DNA from: Macrotis lagotis
Taxonomy: Eukaryota; Chordata; Mammalia; Peramelemorphia; Peramelidae
DNA: 64,000 nt
Direction of reading: 5' to 3'
Assembly (NCBI RefSeq): GCF_037893015.1
Contig: NC_133661.1
Coordinates: 228,999,157-229,063,156, forward strand
Position 1 is the stretch's first letter; each line of letters opens with the position of its first letter. Below are positions 22,180-34,600 of this stretch, piece by piece. Made by a program: the position numbers and the translations under genes. The notes beneath the pieces are model-generated. The model saw nothing but the letters and a program-made list of their open reading frames with translations, ran no database searches and was not told where the DNA came from.

Positions 22180-24440
22180 TAATAGATTTGTGACTTCCCC
22201 TATGTAATATATAGTAAAATGTATTGGACAACTCCATTTGATTTTAATTTCTAATTTAATTTCTTTATTTTGGACAACTCTTTCAAAATAATATAAACTG
22301 TTTTGGGGTCACATAAAGATTTTTCAATGTCTGAATAAGAAGTTCCATCTATAAAATCCAGAATGTTTTTCATGAGAAGAATCTTGGAAATTTATATTAG
22401 ACAGAATCTTGGGTTTAAGAAGACCTAAAATCAAAAATCTACTTCATTAGTTTTGTGATCCTGACTAGGCAAGACATTTCATGTCTTTAGGTCTCAGTTT
22501 CCTCATTTGTAAAAACTGAAGGGAAAAAAAGATCACTAAGGTAACATTCAACTCTAAATCTATGATTCTTATAACTTTAAAGTTAGATGACAATTTAGAG
22601 AGCAAACCTTTTGTCTTCCCCTCCTCAACCATTTTATTGAGGATACTTAAGTTCATTCATTTGTTCATCTGTTCAAAAAATATTTATTGCCCTGGTAAAG
22701 AATTTATATAGCATGGATGAATACTGGTTATAGCCAGTCAAAGGTGACATTTTCTATGTTATTATTTCCTTTTCCTCTGAGAAACCCTGTTGCTCATGTT
22801 TCTCTGGGAGAGGACCTGGTGAAAACAAAAAAAGCAAGGAATACTACAAACCACCAAGATAAAAAAAAAAGTCAAAATGTTAAAAACCTTTCACTGCAAA
22901 TAGTAATTAATCAGAACTATATGTGGAATACTTTGTACTTTGCAAGAGCTGTGCCCAATTTCTGTCAGACAAAGGCATATTTTTTTTAATTCTTTGGGCC
23001 ACAGAGAGAGCAGAGTAAAAGAAAATAACAGAGGGAAAAGTAGAAAATTTATGGTTAGGAATGTCTGAATAGCTGAAAATAATATGTTTACATTACAGGT
23101 ATAAACATATTCATTTTTTCACAGACACACACACCGGGGCATTTTATTTAAAATTAGGTATAGATTTTTGTACTCTATAAAAATTCTGTTCAAAAACCTT
23201 ATCATGCAACAGAACTGGTAAACTGAATTCTTATGTGACATTGCCAATCAAGGCACTCTACTCATTTGTTTTGGGGGATAGAATCTTACAGTAATTCTTC
23301 TTTTCTCAACCCTATCCACAATTTTTAATCCTTTTCCTTGCCCCTAATTTGTCTTAATCTGAGGAGTGGTCAAAGAGAGCTCATGTGATTCATAATTCTC
23401 CTCTTTCAGCCAAGGGATTGTGTACAGCTCAGTCAGGAGAGTGGAAGCAGAAAAGGGATGGGTGCCTCGGAAACACATAGCAAAGTTGGAGATTGGGACA
23501 TCCAATCCAAAGAGGGAAAACAGTAAAAACCATGAAATCTTCACCAAATTCTGCATGAGGTGTATTGGGATGAATGCAGTACCACTAAAACTCCTCTTGG
23601 ACAGCAGATGCACAATGGATGACTCCCACTTCCTCTCACTTCCTTTCTCTTCTTTGCCATGGAGATTTGTACATATTTCCCAAAACATTTCTCTTGATAG
23701 AAACTTCCCATTTACTTTATCTTTTTTTGTATCATAATTATGGCTATCAATTACTGATCTATGTATATTCTTGCTCAAATGCAGCAAAGAGAGATCAGAA
23801 GAGAGTACCCAGGACAGCATTCTGCAATTATCTTATTCTATTCTCTTTCATGGCAGAGTCATCCATAGTATAAAGAGGACAAGACCAAGCAGAGCTTACC
23901 CATACCTTCAAAGAGTAGGAAAGAATTAATGGAGTCTGGTCCTAGAACAAAGTCCTAATCCAGAAACTGAGGCTGGAGATATGACTAAAAAGAAGAAAAT
24001 GCCTACTACATTGAAGAAATATTTATAGGTTAAGAGAAGTCCAAGAGTTCAACTCAGAAGAAAAGACTCAGTTATAAAGTACAAGCCTAAGTACTAAGTA
24101 AAAAATGATTTGAGCACAAGAACTTCAAGAATAACTGAAGAAACAAAGTAAGAATTTTAAAGATGAAACTAAAGTTCTTATGGGGAAAAATTGGAATAAA
24201 CAGCTTACCACAGAAAATGGAAACGTTACTCAAATAGTGAATTCCATCAAAAAATAGATTGAAGCAATCAGAACCATGGAAAGAAATTCCATGAAACAAT
24301 AGGAACTTTCTTTTGAGTCTTTTCAGAATTCATCTGGACTTTCTAGGTTCTTTTCATTTATTAGGATTTCTATGGGAAAGCTGTCTTCTTTTTGACTATT
24401 CACATTACTATCTTAATAAGCAGTTACCTGCTCCTAATGC
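22180..24440. other. 3'-flank sequence, mostly unannotated
   Basis: Contains a MIR-like SINE at about 22395-22575 and an 11-base direct repeat ttggacaactc (22224 and 22270). Overlapping open frames of 158 codons (minus) and 105 codons (plus) at 23344-23820 have no recognised domain, splice context or repeat pattern. Confidence 0.4.
22395..22575 (+). repeat. MIR-like SINE
   Basis: 'ttttgtgatcctgactaggc' and 'ggtctcagtttcctcatttg' in MIR order. Confidence 0.55.
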
Positions 24441-24444
24441 TTTG

Positions 24445-24625
24445 GTGGAAAGAACATGAACTACTAATCAAAGAGATATAAAGATCTAATTTTGCTATTT
24501 GTAATGACCTATATTTCCTTGAGTAGCAAGCTTAACACTTCTAGGGCTCATTTCTCCATCTGTCAAGTGAGGAGTTTGGATTAAATGACCTTCAAATTCC
24601 CCTGCAGTGTTAAAATTCTAGGCAT
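24445..24625 (+). repeat. MIR-like SINE, diverged
   Basis: 'ctagggctcatttctccatc' and 'gaggagtttggattaaatga' follow the MIR 3' half. Confidence 0.55.
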
Positions 24626-24695
24626 GGGCAAGAATGACAGAATACATAAAAGGAGTCAGTACACAAAGATGCTAAAGGTTGAGACATTCCCAAAT

Positions 24696-24931
24696 TGTAT
24701 ATTTTGTAAAGTCTGTGTGAAAATTTATCTTGCTTTTCAAATTAGCTCTTAGCCACTACCTTTTCTTTTAATTCCTACAATCAGATTCTTTGCTCAGCCC
24801 TAAATGTCTCTTGGGTGGGCATCTCAAAGGTTTTTTTTTCCTCCTCTTTCCATCTCATCTTCAGCAACCCTTTTACAAAAATATTTTTTCTTCCCTTGCG
24901 TCAGCTGGATGACATTCTGGTCTGGTATTTT
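24696..24931. other. Source sequence of the 26.9-kb mosaic
   Basis: Segments 24700-24779 and 24696-24707 recur inverted, and 24910-24931 recurs direct, at 26861-26974. I see no gene or known element in this source stretch. Confidence 0.75.
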
Positions 24932-25204
24932 CTTTTGTACCTCAACAGATCTATAATTTCACTGGCGGTCATATTTTCCTCAACTAAGTCAAATTAAAGC
25001 CCCTTTAGCCTTATTAGATATTTTCATGAGTTGTTGAAATGAAAAAAAAAAAGTCCTCAGCTGTGATTTAATTTTCTGGTGAAGTTTCTCTGTACTTAGT
25101 TGAACTGGCTCTGGTCTAACAGTTTATCAACAGACCCATACCCACAAACTTTTACCATGGTGGTAGGACTGCCAGAGCTTATGGTTTCACTGTCATAGTT
25201 TTTG

Positions 25205-25275
25205 TGAATCAATCAATGAAGAAGCATAAATTACATACCTAATGCTAGGGATACAAAGAATCCTCAGTCTTATTA
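25205..25275 (+). repeat. Fragment of an old long interspersed repeat
   Basis: 'aatgctagggatacaaagaa' is the typical start of a long ancient repeat whose larger copies lie at 26825-27610, 33262-36040 and 54790-56440. I cannot name the family. Confidence 0.45.
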
Positions 25276-25279
25276 AGGG

Positions 25280-26640
25280 AGCAGTGAACTTCTCATCAAA
25301 GTCATGATAAGACTCAATATGAGAGAAGTAATTCTGCTTGTAGGCAATATTTCTACCTGAGGTGTGACAATTTCAACAATGTGGGGGAAACCTGTCATTT
25401 ATTGATGTCTCATGAAGCATCTAGCTGAAGTATTTAATAAATAGTAAACAAATGAACAGACAATTTTTAAAAAATGAATCCTTTCATTTTGCTATTCAGG
25501 TGGAAGATTAATGGCTTCAGTTTAATTTTAGACAAATAATTTCTGATCAAAAATTGAAACACATGTATTGCTATAGCAATAAATAACTCATAAATACTGG
25601 TCTCCAGAAATGCTGCCACAGCATTGAAAGGTCACACAGTCCTAGAATAACTTTGTTACAAAGATGTATACAGCTTTTGATGCAGTGTTATATTATGTCA
25701 CAATAAGTCAACTACAAAGTATTTTGCCCTTGGCCACTCTGACTCATCTCTGCAGTAGTGCTCATATTGAATTAACATAAAATCAAGATGAAACCTTTTT
25801 ATATCGCTACTTGAGTGGACACTTTTTTTTTTTGGTGTTGTTACTGTTGTACTCTTGGCATGCCAAAAGTCTTAGTGCAGTTTTAAGCTTTAATGAACTT
25901 TTGGGATAATCCAATATAAAAAATGTTGATAACTTTAAAGATCTTGAAAAATACATGACAGTATTTACTGAAGGCAGAAATAAGGAACTTGTAGCCTAGT
26001 TTTACAATACCTGTCTATAAAAGCACAAACTAGGAAGTGACTTAGATAATGCAGTGAATTTAAGTATATTATTGAATAAAATGTTTCTGGTTTTCCTGAG
26101 ATGTTATACACTATTTTCTTGTTTTTACAGCTTCACTGATTAAAACTGATCTCCCAACATGGAGGATCCCTGTTATTCATCAGCATTTCTCCATAACTGA
26201 AATTAAAATATTATTATATGTTAAAAAAGACAGATATATAACTTGCAAGACAAATTGATGGCAAAGGCTGTTCCCATGTTAGGAATTTAAATACCAACAA
26301 GCAAACATTAAAAAATAATTAAATTGTATATATTTTCATATATGTGTATATTATATACATATATATATTATATACACAAATTTGGTTTAAGTATTAAGGA
26401 ATTCAACATATGGATGGGGTTTTTTTTGTGGATTCTTGTGTGTATGCATTTCACTGCAATAAGTTGTTTTATGGATTGTATGAAATTTCCAGATCCATTA
26501 AAATGTGCTTTGTTGGAATTGGAGATTTTTTTGAACACTGAGGGAAAAAAGTTTACTTGCTTTAATATTAGGTATAGGTGAGTTAGAATGGTACAATGGC
26601 ACCACTAAGAAAAATAGGGAAACTGAGAAGAGATACAAGT
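25280..26640. other. Unannotated AT-rich 3'-flank sequence
   Basis: Contains a TA-rich stretch around 26324-26385. No gene is visible. Confidence 0.4.
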
Positions 26641-26860
26641 TTTACAGGGGAAATCATAAGTTATTTTGGACATGCTGAGTTTGAAGTGTCTCTAATATGC
26701 CAGTGGTAATATCAAGCAGCAGCCTGAGGGACAAAATAGCGACTGTATATAGAGATGCTTTTAAAATGCAAAGAGGTAACTAAAATAATGGGAGTGGATG
26801 ATATTACACCAAAGCAAAGAGAAGAAAGAAAATTCAACTCAATTCAGTAAACAATTTTGT

Positions 26861-26974
26861 TGACATTCTGGTCTGGTATTTTACAAAATATACACTGTAG
26901 GAATTAAAAGGAAAGGTAGTCCTAAGAGCTAATTTGAAAAGCAAGATAAATTTTCACACAGACTTTACAAAATA
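26861..26974. other. Templated mosaic insertion
   Basis: 26861-26882 is a perfect direct copy of 24910-24931. 26883-26894 is the reverse complement of 24696-24707. 26896-26974 is the reverse complement of 24700-24779 at about 95 percent identity. The three abut, with one unassigned base, and sit where the host repeat should read through. Confidence 0.85.
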
Positions 26975-27135
26975 CACATTGCAAGGCACTCAGGTTCTAA
27001 AAGACAAAATTGAGATAGTTCCTGCCTTCATGGAACTTCTAATTGGGAAGAAACAATTTATACACATATAAATAAATATATACAAAGTAAATTTATGGAG
27101 GGGTGGGAGGAGGGCATTAATCTCCTTGTTTTGTC

Positions 27136-27176
27136 TGTGTGTGTGTGTGTGTGTGTGCATGTGTGTGTGTGTGTAT
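27136..27176. repeat. (TG)n microsatellite
   Basis: Interrupted TG array with one gcatg break. Confidence 0.95.
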
Positions 27177-27619
27177 ACACTGAATTCATATATGAAGCCA
27201 GGAAAGAGAAGAGCCTGGAAGCTAGGGCATTCTTTATAAGCTTATTGCAGTCACCCTTATGAGAGATGAGGGGCTATGATTATATGTGAAGAGTAGGAGT
27301 GGAGTGAAGAATGGAGAATTATTCTTAGGTTATAACCCCTACTGACTAAAGGGATAGTGATCCCCTTGAAAGAATTTGGGAAGTTAACAAGGAATTAGAG
27401 GGAAAAATTAATGAATTTGGTTTTGTACATGCTGAGTTTGAGATCCAAGATGAAGATGCAGGACTATAACTTGGGAGGGAGAAGAAGCGAAGATTATGGG
27501 AGTTGATAAGATCACTGAGAAAGCATTAAAAGAAGAGAGGTTGCTGAGATAAAGAGATCCATATACTGCAGGACAAAGATGATGATCCCACAAGGAAACT
27601 GAAAAAGGATTAGACAGAT

Positions 27620-28812
27620 AAAAGAACTACCATAGAGCATTTTTTTTGCATAATTTTTTCCTACAAAATTGTAGGATAACACAATACAACCTCTTCACTT
27701 CACATTTGACTTTGGAGCATAAAAAGAGGGTAAATATTAAGAGTATGTGAGGCAGTATGGTTTAGTGGTGGGAAATCCAGCCACACAGGCAAGAGGTCCC
27801 TAGATGAAATTTCTGCCTCCAGTATATCACGGCCGTGTGACCCTGCACAAATCAGTTCAAGTTTCAAGTCACAGGCATTGAAATCCCTAAGATTATAGAT
27901 GGCAAAACAGTTGTTGATTCAACATTAGTGAAGAAGGTTTCCTTTACCAATTAAATAACAAGTCTGGGCCAAAACAAAATGCAGCCAAACTTTGGGGTTT
28001 CAGATAATAAATATTTAGATAAATGAGAAGTTCCTACAGAACACACAGGCCTAATTCCCTAGAACCTTAAAGCTAGTTAGCTATTTATGTTTATTTATAG
28101 ATAGCCTTCTAATAGGAAGAGAGCCCTTAACAAAGATACTTTATGATATTAAGTCACTGGGCTGACAGATATCAGATGTTCAGGGTAATTAAAAAAATAA
28201 GCAAAAAAGTAGCATATAATACTGGGGAAAAGTCAAATAATTCCATTCTTGGTCTTTTATTAAGAAGTATTAGTTGTAAAACACTGACAAAAATAAATAA
28301 CGAATGCTTGTTTCAGTAAAAGTTAAAAGGTGCATTTATTGTGTATTAACCATTTTAATATAATCTCCTAAAGTCCAAATTGTAATATATGGGGATAATC
28401 AATCCTTTTCCTAGAATATATTTTCTTCAATAAAAATTTTAGGAACAACTCAAGTATGTTTTTTAAGAAGCAAGAAATATTGGATAGAATATAAATTTTG
28501 ATAATCTCATTTTGACCTTAAATTTTATCATGTAAGTAAATTTATAATTGTTATAGTTATAATTTAATAACCTATAAACTAATGTTAAATTATTGATACT
28601 ACTCCATCTTGATATAACTGATATAAGGTAATTATTTCATCAGCAGAATCAATGCTTTCTTAATGCTTTCAATTTAAAAATCCAAATAAAACAAAAGAAT
28701 TGAACAAATCTGTGATACATTAAATATTTATTTTAAAACATAAGAAACCAGAAAATATAAAGTATTTTTAGAATAGTTTATAAGAAAAGTTTTCAATAGT
28801 TTTTTTTCTTTT
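27620..28812. other. 3'-flank sequence, mostly unannotated
   Basis: A MIR-like SINE 5' half lies at about 27750-27880 ('acggccgtgtgaccctgcac'). The rest is AT-rich with no gene. Confidence 0.4.
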
Positions 28813-28826
28813 AAGAAGCAACATCA

Positions 28827-30002
28827 TGATGATTTCGATTACATTAAATTAAAAAGCTTTTGCATAGATAAAACCAATGTAATCAAGATCAAAAGAAAAG
28901 TAGTAAATTGGAAAACAATCTTTACAACTAATGATTCTGACAAAGGACTCATTTCTAAAATATACAGAGAACTGAGTCATATTTTTAAAACAAAAAGCCA
29001 TTCCCCAATTGACAAATGGTCAAAGGATATGCAAAGGCAATTTACAGATGAGGAGATCAAAGCAATCCATAGCCATATGAAAAAATGCTCTAAATCATTA
29101 ATTATTAGAGAAATGCAAATTAAAGCTTCTCTGAGGTACCACCTCACAGCTCTCAGATTGGCCAGTATGACCAGGAAAGATAATGATCATTGTTGGAAGG
29201 GATGTGGGAAATCTGGGACACTATTACACTGTTGGTGGAGCTGTGAACTCATCCAACCCTTCTGGAGAGCTATTTGGAACTATGCCCAAAGGGCAACAAA
29301 AATGTACATACCCTTTGACCCAGCAATACCACTACTGGGTCTATACCCTGAAGAGATGAGGAAAAAGGGTAAAAACATTACTTGTACAAAAATATTTATA
29401 GCAGCCCTGTTTGTGGTGGCAAAGAATTGGAAATCCAGTAAATGTCCTTCAATTGGGGAATGGCTTAGCAAACTGTGGTATATGTATGTCATGGAACACT
29501 ATTGTTCTCTTAGAAACCAGGAGGGCTGGGATTTCAGGGAAAACTGGAGGGATTTGCATGAACTGATGCTGAGTGAGATGAGCAGAACCAGAAAAACACT
29601 GTACACCCTAACAGCAACATGGGAGTGATGTTCAACCTTGAAGGACTTGCTCATTCCATCAGTGCAACAATTGGGAACAATTTTGGGCTGTCTGCAAAGG
29701 AGAGTACCATCTGTATCCAGATAAGGAGCCTGTGGAGTTTGAACAAAGTACAAGGACTATTCCCTTTAATTTGGAAAAATAAAACAGATATCTTATTGTC
29801 TGATCTTGTTACCTCTGAGAATTCTGGTCTCTTTAAGGATATGATTTCTCTCTCATCACACCCAATTTGGATCAAGGTACAACATGGAAACAAAGTAAAG
29901 ACTGACGTAGTGCTATCTGTGGGGTGGGGGTGGGGGGGAGGGAAGCAAGATTGGGGGAAAATTGTAAAACTCAAATAATATCTTTAATAAAAATAAAAAA
30001 TA
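28827..30002 (+). mobile_element. Young 5'-truncated L1 with perfect 14-base TSD
   Basis: Target duplications aagaagcaacatca flank it at 28813-28826 and 30003-30016, and it ends in an A-rich tail (aataaaaataaaaaata). It holds the last part of ORF2 and the 3' UTR, including a G-rich stretch near 29920-29950. The target reads TT|AAGA, i.e. TCTT/AA on the other strand, a usual L1 endonuclease variant. It lies about 420 bases past the TTC8 stop, antisense to TTC8. Confidence 0.95.
29029..29628 (+). pseudogene. Open C-terminal fragment of L1 ORF2
   Basis: A 199-codon open frame matches the C-terminal part of L1 ORF2p: SLIIREMQIKASLRYHL, the Cys/His segment CWKGCGKSGTLLHCWWSC, PFDPAIPLLGLYPEEM and CPSIGEWLSKLWYMYVMEHY. 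The frame also seems open upstream (GLISKIYRELSHIF) but lacks the endonuclease and RT domains, so it has no retrotransposition activity of its own. The lack of stops fits a recent insertion. Confidence 0.9.
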
Positions 30003-30271
30003 AAGAAGCAACATCACCACATCAAATAAATACACAAAATCAATAAAAATGAAGTTTGAAAAACAGATTTTAGACAGAACTCACTCATTAATACACCTAA
30101 TGGCTTTTCTAAGAACATTAAATACCAATTACGGTTTTAAAAATTCTTTCAGACATTTTGTAAATATTACAGGGAAGCACCTACCATCTATCTACTAAGA
30201 TCATGCCTTTCTCCAACAGTTCCTTCATGTATTTACAACAACATTTTATAAAAATTATGTATTAGAAAATT

Positions 30272-30277
30272 TTTATT
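30272..30277 (-). terminator. TTC8: Candidate TTC8 polyadenylation signal
   Basis: AATAAA reads on the minus strand 144 bases beyond the TTC8 stop. It is the only canonical hexamer I found on that strand between the stop and the L1 insertion at 30002, which suggests a 3' UTR of about 150-200 bases. Alternative downstream sites are possible. Confidence 0.55.
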
Positions 30278-30420
30278 ATGTATTTTAAGATAAAATTTCC
30301 TAATCCTCCAATTCTCTTCCCATCAGTGCAGGGTATATTATTAAGCTTCATGTAACAAAATATCTGTACTAATATTATGATCTCTGCCTCTTCCTAAGAG
30401 CATATTTGGAGGAGGAGCAA

Positions 30421-30537
30421 TCAAAGCATGGCAAAGTGCTGTTTTAACTGTTTAATTAAATGTTGTGTATCAATATGATCTGGAAATGCTGCTTCAGATT
30501 TCTGTGCAGCCACATAGCTTCTCTGCAAGTCTCCAAT
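30421..30537 (-). CDS. TTC8: TTC8 last coding exon and stop
   Basis: This exon encodes IGDLQRSYVAAQKSEAAFPD then HIDTQHLIKQLKQHFAML and a TGA stop at 30423-30421. The acceptor is CTTACAG. It closes the last TPR helices and gives the conserved FAML C-terminus. Confidence 0.98.
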   Translation of the reverse strand: MGDLQRSYVAAQKSEAAFPDHIDTQHLIKQLKQHFAML

Positions 30538-31579
30538 CTGTAAGAAATAAATGAGGCATTCAAGTACACATCAAAAATGTATCTATGGTAAATGTACATT
30601 GCATAGGCACAAGATCACAGAGTTTAGGACTGGAAAGCATCTAAGTCCAACCCCTCATTTTACAACTGAGGACACGAAAGCCAGAAAATTAAGTGACTTA
30701 GTCCTTATTATAAGAAACAGACAAGATGGAAATCTATGTCTATGGACACCAAATCCAGTGTTGTCACTATCCCAGAAATACTGGATCAACTGATTGTACC
30801 TATTTTGATTTTAATCTCAAAGAGTTTTATTTTTAATTATTTTTAAAGATTTTTCTTAATCAAAGTATTGTGTCAAGTTAAATATAAGAAGTCCAGTTAG
30901 AAATTAATAGATATGTGGGGGAGGGGGAGAACATGGGGAATGATAGGCCATACAATTATGAGCTGATTAGTATATGTAGAATAAGAGACATTAACAAAAA
31001 CTCTAGTATACATCATACAAAGACATAATTTTGATTATGGACATGGAAATAAATGTAAAATAGATTGTTCAAAACTAATATATTTTATACCTTATTCACC
31101 TTCTTAAAGAAAATAATATTAAGATAAATATATAGTTTAAACTCTTAAAAATGAGGTTTTGAATTTTAATGTTTATAGAGAACAGATAATTTTTTTTTAG
31201 TCTGGTCCTTAAAGAGATAAAAGGGGAAAATTGAAAGGATCTGTATTTATCTATTTCTATAACAAAGAAAGCTGAGCACATTTTGTTGAGATTCAATCAG
31301 ATTAAAGGATTTAATTATTAATTAAATTAATTACTAGTTTAATTATTTCAATTCTAGTAAATTTTCTCATTAGAATATTGCTTTTGCTTAGCAGCACACA
31401 GCATTTTGACATCAAAGATCTTTTATAGGCATGTACTGAATTGAAATGCAATAACATCCCTAAAAATCATAGCATATTTATGCCTCATAATCTTTTTGTT
31501 TTTTAATTAAGTTTTTATCGATTTTGTTTTTTACATCACTGTAGTTTCCCCCAATATCCTTCCCTTTCCCAGAAAGCCA

Positions 31580-31644
<65 letters not shown>

Positions 31645-34600
31645 AAATTAAAGAGGTAAAACATTGTATTGAATAGAAAAATGTCTTCAGAGTAGGGAAG
31701 ATCTAGTTCAAGTGCTAGCTCTGACACAGCCTGATTATGTGACCCTGCACATATCATTTAACTCCAAGGCAACTTCATGAGACTTTAACATTTAGAGTAG
31801 TTGATTGGGTTTTGCACCAGCAGGTCCCTATACTAATGAAATCATAGGCCCATAGCAATCTTATTGTTAAAAAACAGAATTATGAATAAGGATAGACAGC
31901 TTCTTCATGTTGACTGTTCTATTTTGAATATACTTTTCATAAAGAGTTAAAGTGATATATACACTTGATAGATTTTCCTCTAAAGTAAGGGGCACTAAAT
32001 TTACTAAAGCCACACAGTAAGTACCGAAAGGGTCTGGATTTGAACTCAAGTTAACCTGACCCAAAAGTGGGCGCTCAATGCATTAATGCATATTGTCTCT
32101 CAACTAGATTCTTTACCCTATATATTGAGAAAAATGATCACATGCAGGCAGGCTAATGAGATTTTGGCTGGAAGAGATCTTAGAGATCATCCACATCTTT
32201 AATTTTACAGATAAGGGTTCAAAGAGGGTAGTGATTTGTCAGGTCAAATGGGCAATAAGTGGCAGGGACCAAGAGCTGAAGCAAGTTTACTGAATTCACA
32301 GTCAGTGTTCTAATATCTACTGTCCAGATAGAGCATTTATCAAGAAAATTAGAATTTCTTTATCCAGTTCTACTTTTAGTTTAACCAAAGAAGAAGAAAA
32401 TAGAACTAATAAAAGATTACTATGGTTGCCATACCTTATCAGAGAGTGCTGCAAAATTAAAATGAGGCTCATACATATGGGGTGCTAATGTTGAAGCAGT
32501 TTGTAACAAGGCTCTTGCCTAGATTAAAAAAGAAACAAAAAAGTACAAAAGAGTTAATGAAGCATAAGCAAGGTACTCTGATGAATGTTCTGTAAGAAAA
32601 TTAGAACTTTAAGCAAATTATATCATTAATAAAAGTCACTGGGGCAAAATACATTAAAATATTTCATAAGAACTAATGAAAAGAGTTTCTAGCATATTCA
32701 AAGACAGAATGACAATTTTTACTGTCTTGTATTTATAAATAATGCTATTATCTTAAGAATAAAAGTTTTATAAAAGGGGAAAAAATTCTTATATTTGGTT
32801 TTGCTGATGGTTTAAATTTAATTTTTTTTATCTATCTCTTCTTTAAGGTAAAAAAAATGGCTATAGTAATCATCAAAACCAAGTAGCAAGTAGATGCATG
32901 CTAGAATATTCATCCATCATGGTACTGATGTCTTCTTTGATGCTGCAGGCTATCCTTCTGAGGGAGAAAGGGATTGGAGCTGACAAGTTATCTGTTCTCT
33001 GAAATGCTCAAACAGCAAAATGTTCATCCCTTCCTGTCCCCTAGAGGTCCAAAGCAAATATACAATAGAAAGAACCAAGCTGTATGCACAAGCATCCTTC
33101 AGACCCCAAACACAGCAACCTGAAATGTTCAGGCTGACACTGAATCTGCTATACCACATATTTTGTCAGGGATGACAGAAGGAAAATAAATGCATAGATC
33201 AAAGAGTATTATTCCCTGACTCTAATTTACATAATGAGAAAAAAACCTGCTTATATCTGTATGATGTTTTCAGGCACTTTATCAATCAACTAATGACAAG
33301 CATTTATCAATCACCTATTATATATGCCAACCACTGTGCTAAGTACAGCACCTAGAGATACACAAAAAATGAAATAATTACTACAGTTATCCTTTCCATA
33401 TTGTGATTTTTCCCATCGTGGTTTCCTATATAGCAGGTTGGCTACAGAAATTAAGTGGGAATTTTTTGAGGGAGATTTAAGGCAGCTACAGATGGCATGT
33501 GAAGGCCAGAAAAATGACACAGAGCCTATGACCAGACACTTAATTCAAATTTTACAATAAGATACTATAAATACCCCATAAGAAAAAAAAATTCAGATTT
33601 CTCTGGTATGAGGGGAGGGCAAAAAAACTTTGAGAATGTTCCAAATCATAAGGGTGCTACGTCCTCAACCTCAATGTGGAAAGTATAACTGTACTTTCAA
33701 TAAACTTCCATTTTAATGGAGAGACAATAAGAAAGGTGTATATACATATTCGCATACATCCACATACACACTTATAAATTATACATATACATATATGTAC
33801 ATATGCAGAACAAATATAGAAAATTAAAAGGGGAGGGTGTTACTATTTGAAGGAAGTAAAAAAGGCCTCTTATAGAAGTAATGCTTGAGTTGTATCTTGA
33901 AGGAAAAACAGAAACTCTAGAAAGCTGAGGTAAGAAGAAAATGCATTCCAGACATGAAGGATACCCAGAGCAAGAGCACAGAGATGAGAGTTAGAGTTCT
34001 GTGTGTATGGAACAGAGAGATCAGAATGATTAAAATACATTGCACGGTAGAAGGGAGGAATATCCAAAGAGGCAGGAAAGATTGGGGCCGAGATGTAAAA
34101 GGCTTTCAAAGCTCAACATAAGAATATATATTTATATTTTATTCTAGGGAGTCACTAGAATTTATTGAGTAGGGACTGACGAAGCATGATCTGAGATGAA
34201 AAGGAAAATCACTTTGGCAGCAATATACATACAAGAAAGAATGGAATGGAGAGAAAATTGTGGAAGAGAACAATTAGAGGTTGTCAAAATTTAAGGTAAG
34301 AGAGAACTATGTGTGTAAACAGAAGAGATTTAATGTGAGATACTGTGAAAGCTGAAGGATCGATCACAATTTAAGCACTGACTGAATACATAAAAGGAGG
34401 AAGAATAGTCAAGTATAAACTAAGGTTACAAACCGGGGAGGTTGGAAAAATGATGGCACCTGCAACACAAACAGGAAAGTTTGGGAAAAGATTGGAATGA
34501 AGAGAGGTGGTAAATGAGTGTAAATGAGTTCTTTTTTATTTTTTATTATTATATTTGAGATATTTCTTTTGGACCACCATTTTAAAATATCCAATAGGTA

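Larger units (their letters stand above)
26640..27610 (+). repeat. Old long interspersed repeat, interrupted
   Basis: 'ttggacatgctgagtttgaa' (26668), 'gcaaggcactcaggttctaa' (26981), 'gttcctgccttcatggaact' and 'tacatgctgagtttgagatc' (27426) are motifs of one ancient repeat. It is interrupted by the mosaic at 26861-26974 and a (TG)n tract at 27136-27175. Confidence 0.55.

Noticed and set aside
22224..22280. 11-base direct repeat ttggacaactc as a target duplication
   Set aside because: The 35 bases between the copies have no mobile-element features, and the repeat is short enough to be chance.
23344..23820. 158-codon open frame on minus (105 codons on plus in the same place)
   Set aside because: It has no recognised domain, no splice or repeat context, and its length is what chance gives in 64 kb of AT-rich sequence. 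Not called as a gene.
1..30000. A second gene or endogenous retrovirus in the 3' flank
   Set aside because: I found no gag/pol/env-like frames, no paired LTRs and no spliced coding pattern; the interval is explained by L1-type elements, SINEs and unannotated intergenic DNA.
31383..31410. U6 snRNA-like start (cttagcagcacaca)
   Set aside because: Only about 20 bases resemble the U6 5' end; the conserved U6 interior and T-run do not follow.
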